Below are positions 7,590-15,353 of a stretch of 24,088 nucleotides of DNA, piece by piece. The position numbers were made by a program, and so were the translations under genes. This stretch comes from an uncultured Alphaproteobacteria bacterium. Lineage in GTDB: Bacteria > Pseudomonadota > Alphaproteobacteria > Rs-D84. The stretch is from contig CAMZDE010000012.1 in NCBI GenBank assembly GCA_947305255.1, forward strand, positions 1 through 24,088, in the 5' to 3' direction. The notes beneath the pieces are model-generated. The model did no database searches and was not told where the DNA came from. It worked only from the letters and a program-made list of their open reading frames with translations. Each line of letters begins with the position of its first letter. The stretch's first letter is position 1.

Positions 7590-7617
7590 TAAAAAAACAC
7601 CGCCATATTGCGGTGTT
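7590..7617 (-). terminator. Intrinsic terminator after nrdG
   Basis: Stem AACACCGC (7596-7603) with GCGGTGTT (7610-7617), loop CATATT, followed on the minus strand by about seven T. It lies 24 bases past the nrdG stop codon and closes the ribonucleotide reductase operon. Confidence 0.9.
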
Positions 7618-7640
7618 CAATTGACAATCGGAAATTCAAT

Positions 7641-8369
7641 TTATTGATCGCGCCAAACGACAGTTTCAAACTTGGAATTTATTTTCTGCCTTAATTCGTC
7701 GTCCACAAAAAATTGGTTACGTTCCGCGTCTGTTGTTTTATCGGGCATGTTACGACATCCGCAATCACAATCGCCTTCGTGGTAAGGCTTATACTTTTGC
7801 ACTGCGAAATGCCGCACACCCGATGCGGCACAAATATCAGCGATTTCCAACAGGTCTTGTTTTGATACAAATCGCGGGTCACACGTTGTGCGAACCTCCA
7901 TCTCACACCCCGTATGAACCCAATAGTTCAACGATTCTATCATCCTGTCATAACCTGCGTCAACGCCGGTTACGTCGCGATATCGTGCACGCGTTGCCTT
8001 GAAATCCAATCCGATCCAATCAACAATACCAGACACTTTCTTCAACAATTCAGGATAAAATCCATTTGTATGCAATCCGATTGCAAAGCCCAATTCACGA
8101 ACACGACGCATATAATCAATTGCCGCGTCCCCCTGCATCAGTGCTTCGCCCCCAGAAAATACGACGCCTTCTAACTTTCCGACACGATTTTTCAACCATT
8201 CAAAAACCTTGTCTGGGTCGTATTCGCCGTCCGATAACGGTATCAGATGTGGATTTGAACAATACGCACATTTGAATGGACAACCACATAGAAACAGCAC
8301 CGCCGCCAATTTCCCAGGGAAATCGATAGTCGTAAAAGAAACTAAACCGCCGATGTGTATCTGTTTCAT
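7641..8369 (-). CDS. nrdG: Anaerobic ribonucleotide reductase activating enzyme (radical SAM)
   Basis: A 242-residue radical SAM protein. The cluster motif CxxxCxxC is C30-PFK-C34-AY-C37, followed by the SAM-binding segment FSGGEAL near residues 72-78. Family knowledge: NrdG uses a 4Fe-4S cluster and S-adenosylmethionine to place a glycyl radical on the reductase. The N-terminus (IGGLVSFTTIDFPGKLAAVLFLCGC) is typical of the longer NrdG type paired with Bdellovibrio-like NrdD proteins. An unusual CDCGC cluster near residue 205 could bind extra metal. It is last in an operon after nrdD and the glycyl-radical peptide, 23 bases from the latter. The start at 8369 follows an AAAGGG about 11 bases upstream, slightly distant. 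Confidence 0.9.
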   Translation of the reverse strand: MKQIHIGGLVSFTTIDFPGKLAAVLFLCGCPFKCAYCSNPHLIPLSDGEYDPDKVFEWLKNRVGKLEGVVFSGGEALMQGDAAIDYMRRVRELGFAIGLHTNGFYPELLKKVSGIVDWIGLDFKATRARYRDVTGVDAGYDRMIESLNYWVHTGCEMEVRTTCDPRFVSKQDLLEIADICAASGVRHFAVQKYKPYHEGDCDCGCRNMPDKTTDAERNQFFVDDELRQKINSKFETVVWRDQ

Positions 8370-8392
8370 GTGGTTGTGAACCCTTTATTGGA

Positions 8393-8572
8393 CTACGCCG
8401 CCTTTTTCATCAATTCAGCGTGACGCGCACCCGCCGTCAAAGAATTTGCCTCTGTAAAAGTTTTACGTTCACAGAATTCAGCATATTTCCCAGTGTTAAA
8501 ATTGCTGACTGGTCTGATATATCCCATTGCACGTGAAAATTTTTCGCATGGTGTTCTTTGTTGTGGGTTCAT
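8393..8572 (-). CDS. Separate glycyl-radical subunit of anaerobic ribonucleotide reductase
   Basis: A 59-residue protein that normally would be the C-terminal tail of NrdD. It carries CEKFSRAMGYIRPVSNFN, matching the NrdD glycyl-radical motif RxxGY; the radical Gly should be Gly17. The segment NTGKYAEFCERKTF also follows the NrdD end pattern. The start ATG at 8572 has a strong AAGGAG site 6-7 bases upstream, so this is an independent gene. It begins 41 bases after the TAA of the large NrdD frame, which lacks any RxxGY. Inference: the two polypeptides assemble into one enzyme and NrdG radicalises this small partner, rather like the stand-alone glycyl-radical protein GrcA (YfiD) that repairs pyruvate formate-lyase. 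A frameshift is unlikely, because the large gene has a proper stop and this gene its own initiation signals. Confidence 0.85.
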   Translation of the reverse strand: MNPQQRTPCEKFSRAMGYIRPVSNFNTGKYAEFCERKTFTEANSLTAGARHAELMKKAA

Positions 8573-8613
8573 TTTGCTCTCCTTTTCCTTTCTTTTTTGT
8601 TTTTTGTTAACTT

Positions 8614-10668
8614 TTAATTATTGCCGCAATCTTTGCAGTGCAAATCATTGCTGTTCGCGGCGATTTCTGCATCACATTTCGGACAGAAATCGTGCGCCCC
8701 AGGCAAATAGCCGTGTTTTGGACAGATTGAAAATGTTGGGGTCAATGTCATATATGGCACCTTGTAATTTTCGAAAATCGTCCGCACAATTTTTTCAGCC
8801 GCATCACCCGACGAAACCGGTTCACCCATATAAAGGTGCAACATCGTACCGCCTGTATATTTGCGTTGCAATTCTTCCTGATGTTCCAAGGCGACAAATG
8901 GGTCGTCTGTGAAATACACCGGCAATTGCGTTGAATTTGTATAATATGGTGCATCCGGCGTTCCCGCAGTTATAATATCAGGGAAATTCTTTTTATCTGT
9001 CTTGGCGAAACGATATGCACAGCCTTCTGCTGGGGTCGCTTCCAAATTATACAGATTGCCGGTTTTTTCCTGATAATCCGCCAAATTAGTCCGGATGAAA
9101 TCCATCACTTCCAAAACCAAGTTTTTACCAAACACTGTGGCGATATTGTCAGAACCGTTTGTGAAATTCATAACCATTTCATTCGCGCCATTAACACCGA
9201 TGGTCGAAAAATGATGATTCCAACTGCCCAGATAACGTTTTGTGAACGGATACAGGCCATGTTCCAAATTCTTAGAAATAATCTTACGTTTGATTTCTAA
9301 TGAATCACGCGCCAAATCCAACAAACGTTTCAATTCACGGAACAATCCTTCGCGATCGCCCTTATGAGTGTACCCAAGACGCGCCAAATTGATTGTCACA
9401 ACGCCAATAGATCCAGTCTTTTCCGCAGAACCAAACAATCCGCCGCCACGTTTCAATAATTCGCGCACGTCCAGACGCAATCTGCAACACATAGAACGCA
9501 CATCCGTCGGATTCAAATCAGAATTCAAGAAATTCTGGAAATTCGGAATCCCATATTTCGCCGCCAATTCAAACAAAGGCTTTACATTCGGATGATCCCA
9601 TGGGAAATCATCAGTAATATTATATGTTGGAATTGGGAAAGTGAACGGACGGCCCAATGCATCACCTTCGGTCATGACTTCAATAAACGCCTTGTTTATC
9701 ATATCCATTTCAGGTTGCAAATCGCCATATGTGAAATCGACCTGTTTTTTACCAACAAAAGGACGTTGTTCGCGCAAATCTTTTGGACATGTCCAATCGA
9801 AAGTAAAGTTAATAAATGGTGTCTGGGTTCCCCAACGACATGGCACAGAACAATTAAACACCAATGTCTGCATAGAATTTTTCACATCTGCATATGACAA
9901 TTTGTCCAAACGAACGTACGGTGCCAAATACGTATCAACCGATGAAAACGCCTGAGCCCCTGCAAATTCGTTCTGTAATGTCCCAAGGAAATTCACCATA
10001 TGTGAAACCGCAGTTGCCATATGACGCGCCGGTTCACATTGTAAATAGCCCTTTACCCCGTTGAATCCTTCGTATAACAATTCACGCAAAGACCAACCAG
10101 CGCAATAACCGGTCAACCATCCCAAATCATGAATATGAAACGCCGCAGATTTGTGTGCTTCGGCAACTTCCTTTGGATACAAATTCAACCAATATTCAGC
10201 GGTCATACGTTCACTGGTCCGAAGAATCAAACCACCAATTGAATAACCGATATTAGAATTTTCTTTGACACGCCAATCTGCTTCGGAAACATAGCCGTCA
10301 ATAACTTCGACTGCATCAACCATAGAATTACGAATCTCAGAGCGTTTTTGACGATATATAATATAAGATTCAGCAGTCTTATATGCATGTGCATCCATCA
10401 ACGTTTGAATTACGATTTCTTGGATACCTTCGACATCTGGAATTTGATCAGCATATTTTTTATCAAGACGTTTCAAAACATCTTGGGTGATTTTAACAAT
10501 ATCTGCGTCTGTTATTTCACATGTGACATCGACCGCACGTTTAATAGCCTCATAAATCTTTTTCGCATCAAACGGAACAACATCCCCAGAACGCTTTTTA
10601 ATGGATTCTAAATTGCATGTCAGTGTTGACACAATTTGTATTTTAACTTCGTTTTCTACATTCGCCAT
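8614..10668 (-). CDS. nrdD: Anaerobic ribonucleoside-triphosphate reductase, large catalytic part
   Basis: A 684-residue class III ribonucleotide reductase, making deoxynucleotides without oxygen. An ATP-cone regulatory domain occupies about residues 17-110 (VVPFDAKKIYEAI...AYKTAESYIIYR). The barrel follows, with FNCSVPCRWGTQTPF at 271-285 holding the likely active-site Cys (273 or 277). The C-terminus is a zinc ribbon with C649, C662, C665, C678 and C681, and the protein ends right there. The glycyl-radical loop that family members usually carry after the zinc site is absent and is instead found in the next gene (8393-8572). The start at 10668 follows an AAAGG site. The operon is nrdD, glycyl-radical peptide, nrdG, controlled by tandem NrdR boxes. 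Confidence 0.93.
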   Translation of the reverse strand: MANVENEVKIQIVSTLTCNLESIKKRSGDVVPFDAKKIYEAIKRAVDVTCEITDADIVKITQDVLKRLDKKYADQIPDVEGIQEIVIQTLMDAHAYKTAESYIIYRQKRSEIRNSMVDAVEVIDGYVSEADWRVKENSNIGYSIGGLILRTSERMTAEYWLNLYPKEVAEAHKSAAFHIHDLGWLTGYCAGWSLRELLYEGFNGVKGYLQCEPARHMATAVSHMVNFLGTLQNEFAGAQAFSSVDTYLAPYVRLDKLSYADVKNSMQTLVFNCSVPCRWGTQTPFINFTFDWTCPKDLREQRPFVGKKQVDFTYGDLQPEMDMINKAFIEVMTEGDALGRPFTFPIPTYNITDDFPWDHPNVKPLFELAAKYGIPNFQNFLNSDLNPTDVRSMCCRLRLDVRELLKRGGGLFGSAEKTGSIGVVTINLARLGYTHKGDREGLFRELKRLLDLARDSLEIKRKIISKNLEHGLYPFTKRYLGSWNHHFSTIGVNGANEMVMNFTNGSDNIATVFGKNLVLEVMDFIRTNLADYQEKTGNLYNLEATPAEGCAYRFAKTDKKNFPDIITAGTPDAPYYTNSTQLPVYFTDDPFVALEHQEELQRKYTGGTMLHLYMGEPVSSGDAAEKIVRTIFENYKVPYMTLTPTFSICPKHGYLPGAHDFCPKCDAEIAANSNDLHCKDCGNN

Positions 10669-10692
10669 ATCTATAACCTTTTTTTGGCAAAA

Positions 10693-10741
10693 ATACTATA
10701 TATAGTATGTTTTTCGTTTTCTGCTACACAATATACAGTAT
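10693..10741 (-). promoter_or_regulatory. Tandem NrdR boxes over the nrdD promoter
   Basis: Two 16-base near-palindromes fit the NrdR consensus acaCwATATwGtgt: ATACTATATATAGTAT (10693-10708, perfect palindrome) and ACACAATATACAGTAT (10726-10741). Their centres are 33 bases apart, about three helical turns, the classic arrangement. A promoter lies between and within them on the minus strand: -35 TTGTGT in the outer box, 18-base spacer, -10 TACTAT in the inner box. NrdR bound with dATP would therefore cover both promoter elements and repress when deoxynucleotides are plentiful. The nrdR gene itself is not in the window. Confidence 0.8.
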
Positions 10742-10743
10742 TT

Positions 10744-10762
10744 GATGACGATTCTCATCATC
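10744..10762. promoter_or_regulatory. Possible Fur-like operator upstream of nrdD
   Basis: Minus strand GATGATGAGAATCGTCATC matches the Escherichia coli Fur box at 15 of 19 positions by my count and is an imperfect 9-1-9 palindrome. An overlapping view is the inverted repeat TTTGATGA (10741-10748) / TCATCAAA (10758-10765). It sits directly upstream of the NrdR boxes. It could bind a Fur-family or redox regulator, or be chance in AT-rich DNA. Confidence 0.3.
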
Positions 10763-11253
10763 AAAAAAAAATTTTTTTTGTTTTTTTTTCTTGCTTTTTT
10801 CTAAGCCACGTTTTGCGCGGCTTTGGGACGTTTTTCACATAACCGATTCGCATGCTTTTTGGACACGAAACATCTTTTTGTATTTATTTTCATAAAAAAA
10901 GGTGAAAAAAATCGATTCGTAATCGTAAAAAAATCAAAATATAGATAAAAAATTGCCGATTCGAATCAAGATATTGATTTTTTGATATACTATATTGAAT
11001 AAAGGCATTTTTATCAAATATGCCCGAATCGATTCATAAAAAAACTAGAAAAAATACGAACGGGACGGCGGGACAAAGCCTAAAAAAAATACATATTTTA
11101 CGAAAGCCACCGCCCCATTCTGGTTTGAACTCTCTCCTCTGCTTTCGCAAGAAATATTTTAACATAAAAAAATTTTTTTACAACCCCCGTCAAAAACCGT
11201 GTTGGTAATTTTCGGGGGCTGTAAAAATATGTCCATTAAAAAACAATCAAAAA
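10763..11253. other. Long AT-rich intergenic region between nrdD and the DUF378 gene
   Basis: About 490 bases without a gene I trust. It begins with an A9T8 tract followed by more T-runs (10763-10800), probably bent DNA or an upstream element for the nrdD promoter. An imperfect hairpin AGCCACG-TTTTG-CGCGGCT lies at about 10803-10821. A GC-rich island (about 11058-11155) contains GGCGG and CCGCC blocks that could pair around an AT-rich loop, and GCTTTCGC. A large hairpin is at 11175-11227. A weak open frame at 11020-11208 has no ribosome binding site and a lysine-rich, domain-free translation, so I do not call it. The island surrounded by AT-rich DNA could be a small RNA gene, but I see no clear promoter plus terminator pair. 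Confidence 0.4.
11175..11227 (-). terminator. Large hairpin after the DUF378 gene, probable terminator
   Basis: Arms TTTTTACAACCCCCG (11175-11189) and CGGGGGCTGTAAAAA (11213-11227) pair over 15 positions with one mismatch, enclosing 23 bases. On the minus strand it follows the stop of the gene at 11254 by about 26 bases and leads into an A-run and then T7. The T-run is a few bases removed from the GC stem, so termination efficiency is uncertain. Confidence 0.5.
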
Positions 11254-11484
11254 TTAATTACGACGTCTGCCGTATTCTTCATCACGTGGTTTATCGCCGA
11301 AAATCCAGACCAAAGCCCAAATCAAAGCGCACAAACCAATGATAGCATATACCAGACGTGACCAGACTGTCATTGGGCCAAAAATCCAAGCGACTAAATC
11401 GAAACTAAAAAATCCGACCAATCCCCAGTTTAATGCACCGATTAAAGACACTGGTTTCAAGACATAGTGTAATAATGCTCCCAT
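11254..11484 (-). CDS. DUF378 family two-helix membrane protein
   Basis: A 76-residue protein with two membrane helices (about residues 8-33 and 43-63) and the DUF378 signature LNWGLVGFFSFDLVAWIFG then SRLVYAIIGLCAL. The C-terminus is short, charged and cytoplasmic or periplasmic (DKPRDEEYGRRRN). The family is widespread in bacteria (YuzA-like) and has no established function. A CAGGAG site lies 8 bases before the ATG. It stands alone, between a probable terminator hairpin and its own promoter region, divergent from the reductase gene at 11682. Confidence 0.88.
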   Translation of the reverse strand: MGALLHYVLKPVSLIGALNWGLVGFFSFDLVAWIFGPMTVWSRLVYAIIGLCALIWALVWIFGDKPRDEEYGRRRN

Positions 11485-11520
11485 TTTTTTCTCCTGTGGT
11501 TAATAATGGTTTTCATATTA

Positions 11521-11546
11521 GTCTTTATAAAGACACACACATTATA
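11521..11546 (-). promoter_or_regulatory. Promoter region of the DUF378 gene with a palindrome
   Basis: Minus-strand -10 TATAAT at 11546-11541; the -35 is weak. Just downstream lies a perfect 14-base palindrome GTCTTTATAAAGAC (11521-11534), near where transcription would start, a plausible operator position. Confidence 0.4.
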
Positions 11547-11681
11547 AAACAATATCAACACATTGTCCGTAGGAACGGTATCTTAACATCGCGACAGCAT
11601 GCGAACTATGAATTTTATAAAAAACTGGACTTCTGTATTTTTTATATTAAAATTGACAAAAACAAAATATAGAAAACTTAT

Positions 11682-12449
11682 ATGAATATAAGACTAGACG
11701 GACGCATTGCATTAATTACTGGTGCCACAGGTGGCATTGGTTCTGCAATCGTAAATGAATTTTTCCAATCGGGTGCAACTGTGATCGTAACCGGTCGAAA
11801 TTCGGAAAAAATTGATAACACCATAGATACTATACTTAAAAACACTGATGCCGATATATCAGATATATCCCGCATAAACGGAATCAAAATGGATTTGTCT
11901 GAACCAGATTCGGCAAAACAACTTATTCAATACGCTATTTCAAAATATAATAAAATCGATATATTGGTGAACAACGCTGCAACAACCGATGGTCAACCAA
12001 TCAGTTGTTCTGATGAAAAATTTGTAACAAATATGATGTTTATAAATTATCAACAACCGTATCAATTAACTAGGAACGCATTATCATACATGCGCAAAGC
12101 GCGCTATGGTCGCATAATAAATATTACATCATTAACCGGTCAATATGGCGATGCAGGTATGTCTGCATACGGGGCCAGCAAAGCCGCCCTGCATGCATTA
12201 ACACAAAGCGTGGCCGCGGAATATGGACGATACAATATAACCGCAAACAGTATTGCCCCTGGATTTGTTGAAACCAAGGCTATCAAGAAAGTTCGTGAAG
12301 AATATAAAGAAAAAATGAAAACAAATATTCCAAACCAACGTTTTGCAAATCCTGCTGAAATTGCAGACCTAGCAACATTTTTGGCTTCTGAACGTGCCGC
12401 ATATATCAATGGTCAACAAATCGCGATAAACGGCGGCTTGTATAGATAA
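11682..12449 (+). CDS. FabG-like short-chain dehydrogenase/reductase
   Basis: A 255-residue classical short-chain dehydrogenase. The cofactor motif TGATGGIG is at 13-20, NNAA at 97-100, the catalytic Ser at 150 (NITSLTG), Tyr163 and Lys167 in YGASK, and PGFVET at 193-198. Arg39 in VTGRN after the second strand suggests NADPH preference. The end INGGLY is also as in FabG (3-oxoacyl-carrier-protein reductase), so fatty-acid reduction is a reasonable guess, but many relatives act on other substrates and no fatty-acid genes are nearby. The ATG at 11682 is right for the family N-terminus but lacks any ribosome binding site (CTTAT directly before it). A TTGACA at 11653-11658 is placed so close that initiation at this ATG would need a nearly leaderless mRNA. 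It ends at a shared bidirectional terminator. Confidence 0.87.
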   Translation: MNIRLDGRIALITGATGGIGSAIVNEFFQSGATVIVTGRNSEKIDNTIDTILKNTDADISDISRINGIKMDLSEPDSAKQLIQYAISKYNKIDILVNNAATTDGQPISCSDEKFVTNMMFINYQQPYQLTRNALSYMRKARYGRIINITSLTGQYGDAGMSAYGASKAALHALTQSVAAEYGRYNITANSIAPGFVETKAIKKVREEYKEKMKTNIPNQRFANPAEIADLATFLASERAAYINGQQIAINGGLYR

Positions 12450-12460
12450 AAGATTTTTGC

Positions 12461-12496
12461 AAAAAAACACCCCCGCAACCGCGGGGGTTATTTTTT
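12461..12496. terminator. Bidirectional terminator between fabG-like gene and ppdK
   Basis: Stem ACCCCCGC (12469-12476) with GCGGGGGT (12481-12488), loop AACC, flanked by A7 on the left and T6 on the right. It therefore works for the plus-strand reductase gene and the convergent minus-strand dikinase gene. Confidence 0.92.
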
Positions 12497-12507
12497 GTCC
12501 CACAATA

Positions 12508-15168
12508 TTATTTTTTACGTGGGAATTTGACCGCTGCCTGTGCCGCTGCAAGGCGCGCGATTGGCACACGGAAAGGACTGCATGATACTGAATTGAATCC
12601 ACATTTATGGAAGAATTCAATAGATTCAGGATCACCACCATGTTCGCCGCAAACGCCCAAATGGATATTATCACCTTTGGTCGCGCGTGCCTTGGCAACC
12701 GCGTCCTTAATCAACAATCCGACACCCAATTGGTCCACAGACGCAAAAGGATCGGCAACATATACACCACGTGCACGGTATTCATCTAAAATCTTGCCCG
12801 TATCATCACGTGACATACCCAATGTCGTTTGTGTCAAATCGTTTGTTCCAAATTCAAAGAATTCGCAACTTTCCGCAATTTCATTTGCCAAAACCGCGGC
12901 GCGTGGCAATTCAATCATTGAACCAACAGTGTATTCAACCGATTCACCAGATTCTGCAAACACGGCGTTCGCAGTTGCATCGATAACCGCTTTGACAATA
13001 TCGACTTCTTTCTTTGAACCAACCAATGGGACTTCGATTTCTGGGAATACGCGAACACCCATTTTTTTGCATTCAATCGCCGCAAACAAAATCGCACGTG
13101 TTTGCATTTCGCAAATTTCAGGATATGTAATCGCCAAACGGCAACCACGATGTCCCAACATTGGATTTTGTTCTTTCAACGCTTCCGCGCGCGCCTTAAC
13201 AAATTCGACAGGTTTGCCGATATGTTCTGCCAATTCTTTCATATCCGCTTCGGTATGTGGCAAAAATTCATGTAGTGGTGGGTCAATCAAACGAACCGTC
13301 ACTGGCAGACCATCCATAATTTTGAACAATTCGATAAAGTCAGCTTTCTGATATGGCAACAATTTATCCAGCGCAGCGCGTCTGCCCGCTTCATCATCAG
13401 CCAAAATCATTTCACGCATATCTTGGATTCGGGACGGGTCAAAGAACATATGTTCTGTACGTGCCAAACCGATACCTTCGGCGCCAAAATCACGCGCTTG
13501 TTTTGCATCTTTTGGTGTTTCCGCGTTTGCTTTGACCGTCAAAGTTTTGATTTCATCAACCCATTTCATCAAAGTTCCGAAATTACCAGTTAATTCCACA
13601 GATACTGTTGGAACCGCGCCTTCGATAATTTGCCCCTTGGCACCATCAATAGAAACCCAATCACCTTCGTGAATCGTCACGCCGGATGTAGTTTTCATTG
13701 TTTTTGTTTCGTAATCAATTTTTATGTCTGGGGAACCCGAAACGCATGGTGTTCCCATACCACGTGCAACCACCGCCGCATGTGATGTCATACCACCACG
13801 CGCAGTAATCACACCTTGGGCCGCGTTCATACCTGCAATATCTTCAGGTGATGTTTCAACGCGAATCAACATAACTTTTTTGCCCTCTTTCTTCCAACTT
13901 TCGGCATCTTCGGCATTAAATACCGCCTGACCTACCGCGGCACCTGGAGATGCAGGCAACCCAGTTGCGATAACTTTCTTTTCTGCCTTTGGATCCAACA
14001 TTGGATGTAACAAATGATTCAATTGATCGGCACCCACGCGCAAGATTGCTTCTTCTTTGGTCAACAGTCCTTCTTCGACCATTTCAACGGCCATACGCAC
14101 CGCAGCCGCCGCAGTTCTTTTGCCGTTACGGCATTGCAACATCCACAATTTTTTATGTTCAATTGTGAATTCCATATCTTGCATATCTTTATAGTGTTGT
14201 TCCAATTTGTTGCGAACATCAACCAATTCGCCATAAACTTCCGGCATCGCTTCTTCCAAAGAAATACGACCCGAATCATCTTTGGCCATTGGCTGTGGGG
14301 TACGAATACCCGCCACCACGTCTTCACCTTGGGCGTTAATCAGATATTCACCATAAAATTTATTTTCCCCCGTCGCCGGATCACGTGAAAAACACACACC
14401 CGTTGCGGAATCATCACCAGAATTACCGAATACCATCGCTTGGACATTCACAGCGGTTCCCCAATCACCTGGAATATTATTTAATTTACGATATGTAATA
14501 GCCTTTTTGGACATCCAAGAACCAAACACAGCCCCGATACCCAATTTCAATTGTTCCCATGGATCTTGTGGGAAAACTTTACCAATTTTGACACCAATTT
14601 CTTTGAATTTTTCGACCAAATCTTTCAAATCTTCGGCGGTCAATTCAGTGTCAACTTTGTAACCTTTGTCTTCTTTCATACATTCCAAGGTATGTTCAAA
14701 CAAATCAATATCTGCACCCAATACAACGTCAGAGAACATCATGATAAAACGACGATATGAATCGTATGCAAATCTTTCGTTATTCGCAGATTTTGCCAAA
14801 GCCTTAACCGTTTCGTCATTCAAACCTAAATTTAATACAGTATCCATCATCCCCGGCATAGACACGCGCGCCCCCGAACGAACAGATACCAACAATGGAT
14901 TTTCCATATCGGCAAATTTTTTACCCATAATTGATTCAATATGCGCAATCCCTGTTTTTACCTGATCCATCAAATCAGACGGATATGTTTGCCCATTTTC
15001 ATAATAATATCTGCAAACATCAGTTGTCACCGTAAAACCCGCAGGAACCGGCAAACCGACCAAATTCATTTCTGCCAAATTGGCACCTTTGCCCCCCAAC
15101 AGATTACGCATGTCTGCGCGACCTTCGGCGGCACCATTTCCGAACGTATAAACCCATTTATTGTCCAT
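12508..15168 (-). CDS. ppdK: Pyruvate phosphate dikinase
   Basis: An 886-residue full-length enzyme interconverting pyruvate + ATP + phosphate and phosphoenolpyruvate + AMP + pyrophosphate. The N-terminal ATP-grasp domain starts with LLGGKGANLAEM. The swivelling phosphohistidine domain has GGMTSHAAVVARGMG with His463 as phospho-carrier. The C-terminal TIM barrel has DLTQTTLGMSRDD and the active-site CGEHGGDPESIEFF. All expected motifs are intact. In anaerobic bacteria it often runs in the glycolytic direction with pyrophosphate, or feeds gluconeogenesis. The start at 15168 follows an AAAAGGAG site. It is a single gene with its own promoter and is divergent from the MsbA-like exporter. Confidence 0.97.
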   Translation of the reverse strand: MDNKWVYTFGNGAAEGRADMRNLLGGKGANLAEMNLVGLPVPAGFTVTTDVCRYYYENGQTYPSDLMDQVKTGIAHIESIMGKKFADMENPLLVSVRSGARVSMPGMMDTVLNLGLNDETVKALAKSANNERFAYDSYRRFIMMFSDVVLGADIDLFEHTLECMKEDKGYKVDTELTAEDLKDLVEKFKEIGVKIGKVFPQDPWEQLKLGIGAVFGSWMSKKAITYRKLNNIPGDWGTAVNVQAMVFGNSGDDSATGVCFSRDPATGENKFYGEYLINAQGEDVVAGIRTPQPMAKDDSGRISLEEAMPEVYGELVDVRNKLEQHYKDMQDMEFTIEHKKLWMLQCRNGKRTAAAAVRMAVEMVEEGLLTKEEAILRVGADQLNHLLHPMLDPKAEKKVIATGLPASPGAAVGQAVFNAEDAESWKKEGKKVMLIRVETSPEDIAGMNAAQGVITARGGMTSHAAVVARGMGTPCVSGSPDIKIDYETKTMKTTSGVTIHEGDWVSIDGAKGQIIEGAVPTVSVELTGNFGTLMKWVDEIKTLTVKANAETPKDAKQARDFGAEGIGLARTEHMFFDPSRIQDMREMILADDEAGRRAALDKLLPYQKADFIELFKIMDGLPVTVRLIDPPLHEFLPHTEADMKELAEHIGKPVEFVKARAEALKEQNPMLGHRGCRLAITYPEICEMQTRAILFAAIECKKMGVRVFPEIEVPLVGSKKEVDIVKAVIDATANAVFAESGESVEYTVGSMIELPRAAVLANEIAESCEFFEFGTNDLTQTTLGMSRDDTGKILDEYRARGVYVADPFASVDQLGVGLLIKDAVAKARATKGDNIHLGVCGEHGGDPESIEFFHKCGFNSVSCSPFRVPIARLAAAQAAVKFPRKK

Positions 15169-15239
15169 GGTATCTCCTTTTGTTGTACGTTTTCTTAGCC
15201 GCGCGTATTCTGGACAAAAACCCGTATAAAATCAAGAAT

Positions 15240-15268
15240 AAAATATAAAAATTCCCAAAAATTGTCAA
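15240..15268 (-). promoter_or_regulatory. Promoter of ppdK
   Basis: Minus-strand -35 TTGACA (15268-15263), 17-base spacer, -10 TATTTT (15245-15240). The resulting leader is about 65 bases long and AT-rich. Confidence 0.65.
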
Positions 15269-15290
15269 AATGTGCATAAAAACACAAATA

Positions 15291-15319
15291 TTGACTTTTC
15301 GTCATAAATCGGCTACTCT
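15291..15319 (+). promoter_or_regulatory. Promoter of the MsbA-like exporter
   Basis: -35 TTGACT (15291-15296), 17-base spacer, -10 TACTCT (15314-15319), start near 15326. An AGGA site lies 8 bases before the ATG at 15354. Confidence 0.65.
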
Positions 15320-15353
15320 AACAGCCGGTTAAACATTTATTTAGGAATAAAAA

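Noticed and set aside
10742..10764. FNR-type site upstream of nrdD (TTGAT ... ATCAA)
   Set aside because: The half-sites are 13 bases apart instead of 4, so the FNR spacing is not met.
11105..11135. Possible tRNA T-arm (minus-strand GTTCAAACC)
   Set aside because: The flanking bases do not form the 5-bp stem and there is no acceptor or anticodon arm around it.
11020..11208. 62-codon plus-strand frame in the nrdD upstream gap
   Set aside because: No ribosome binding site, lysine-rich and domain-free, crosses the GC island and hairpin arm; probably chance.
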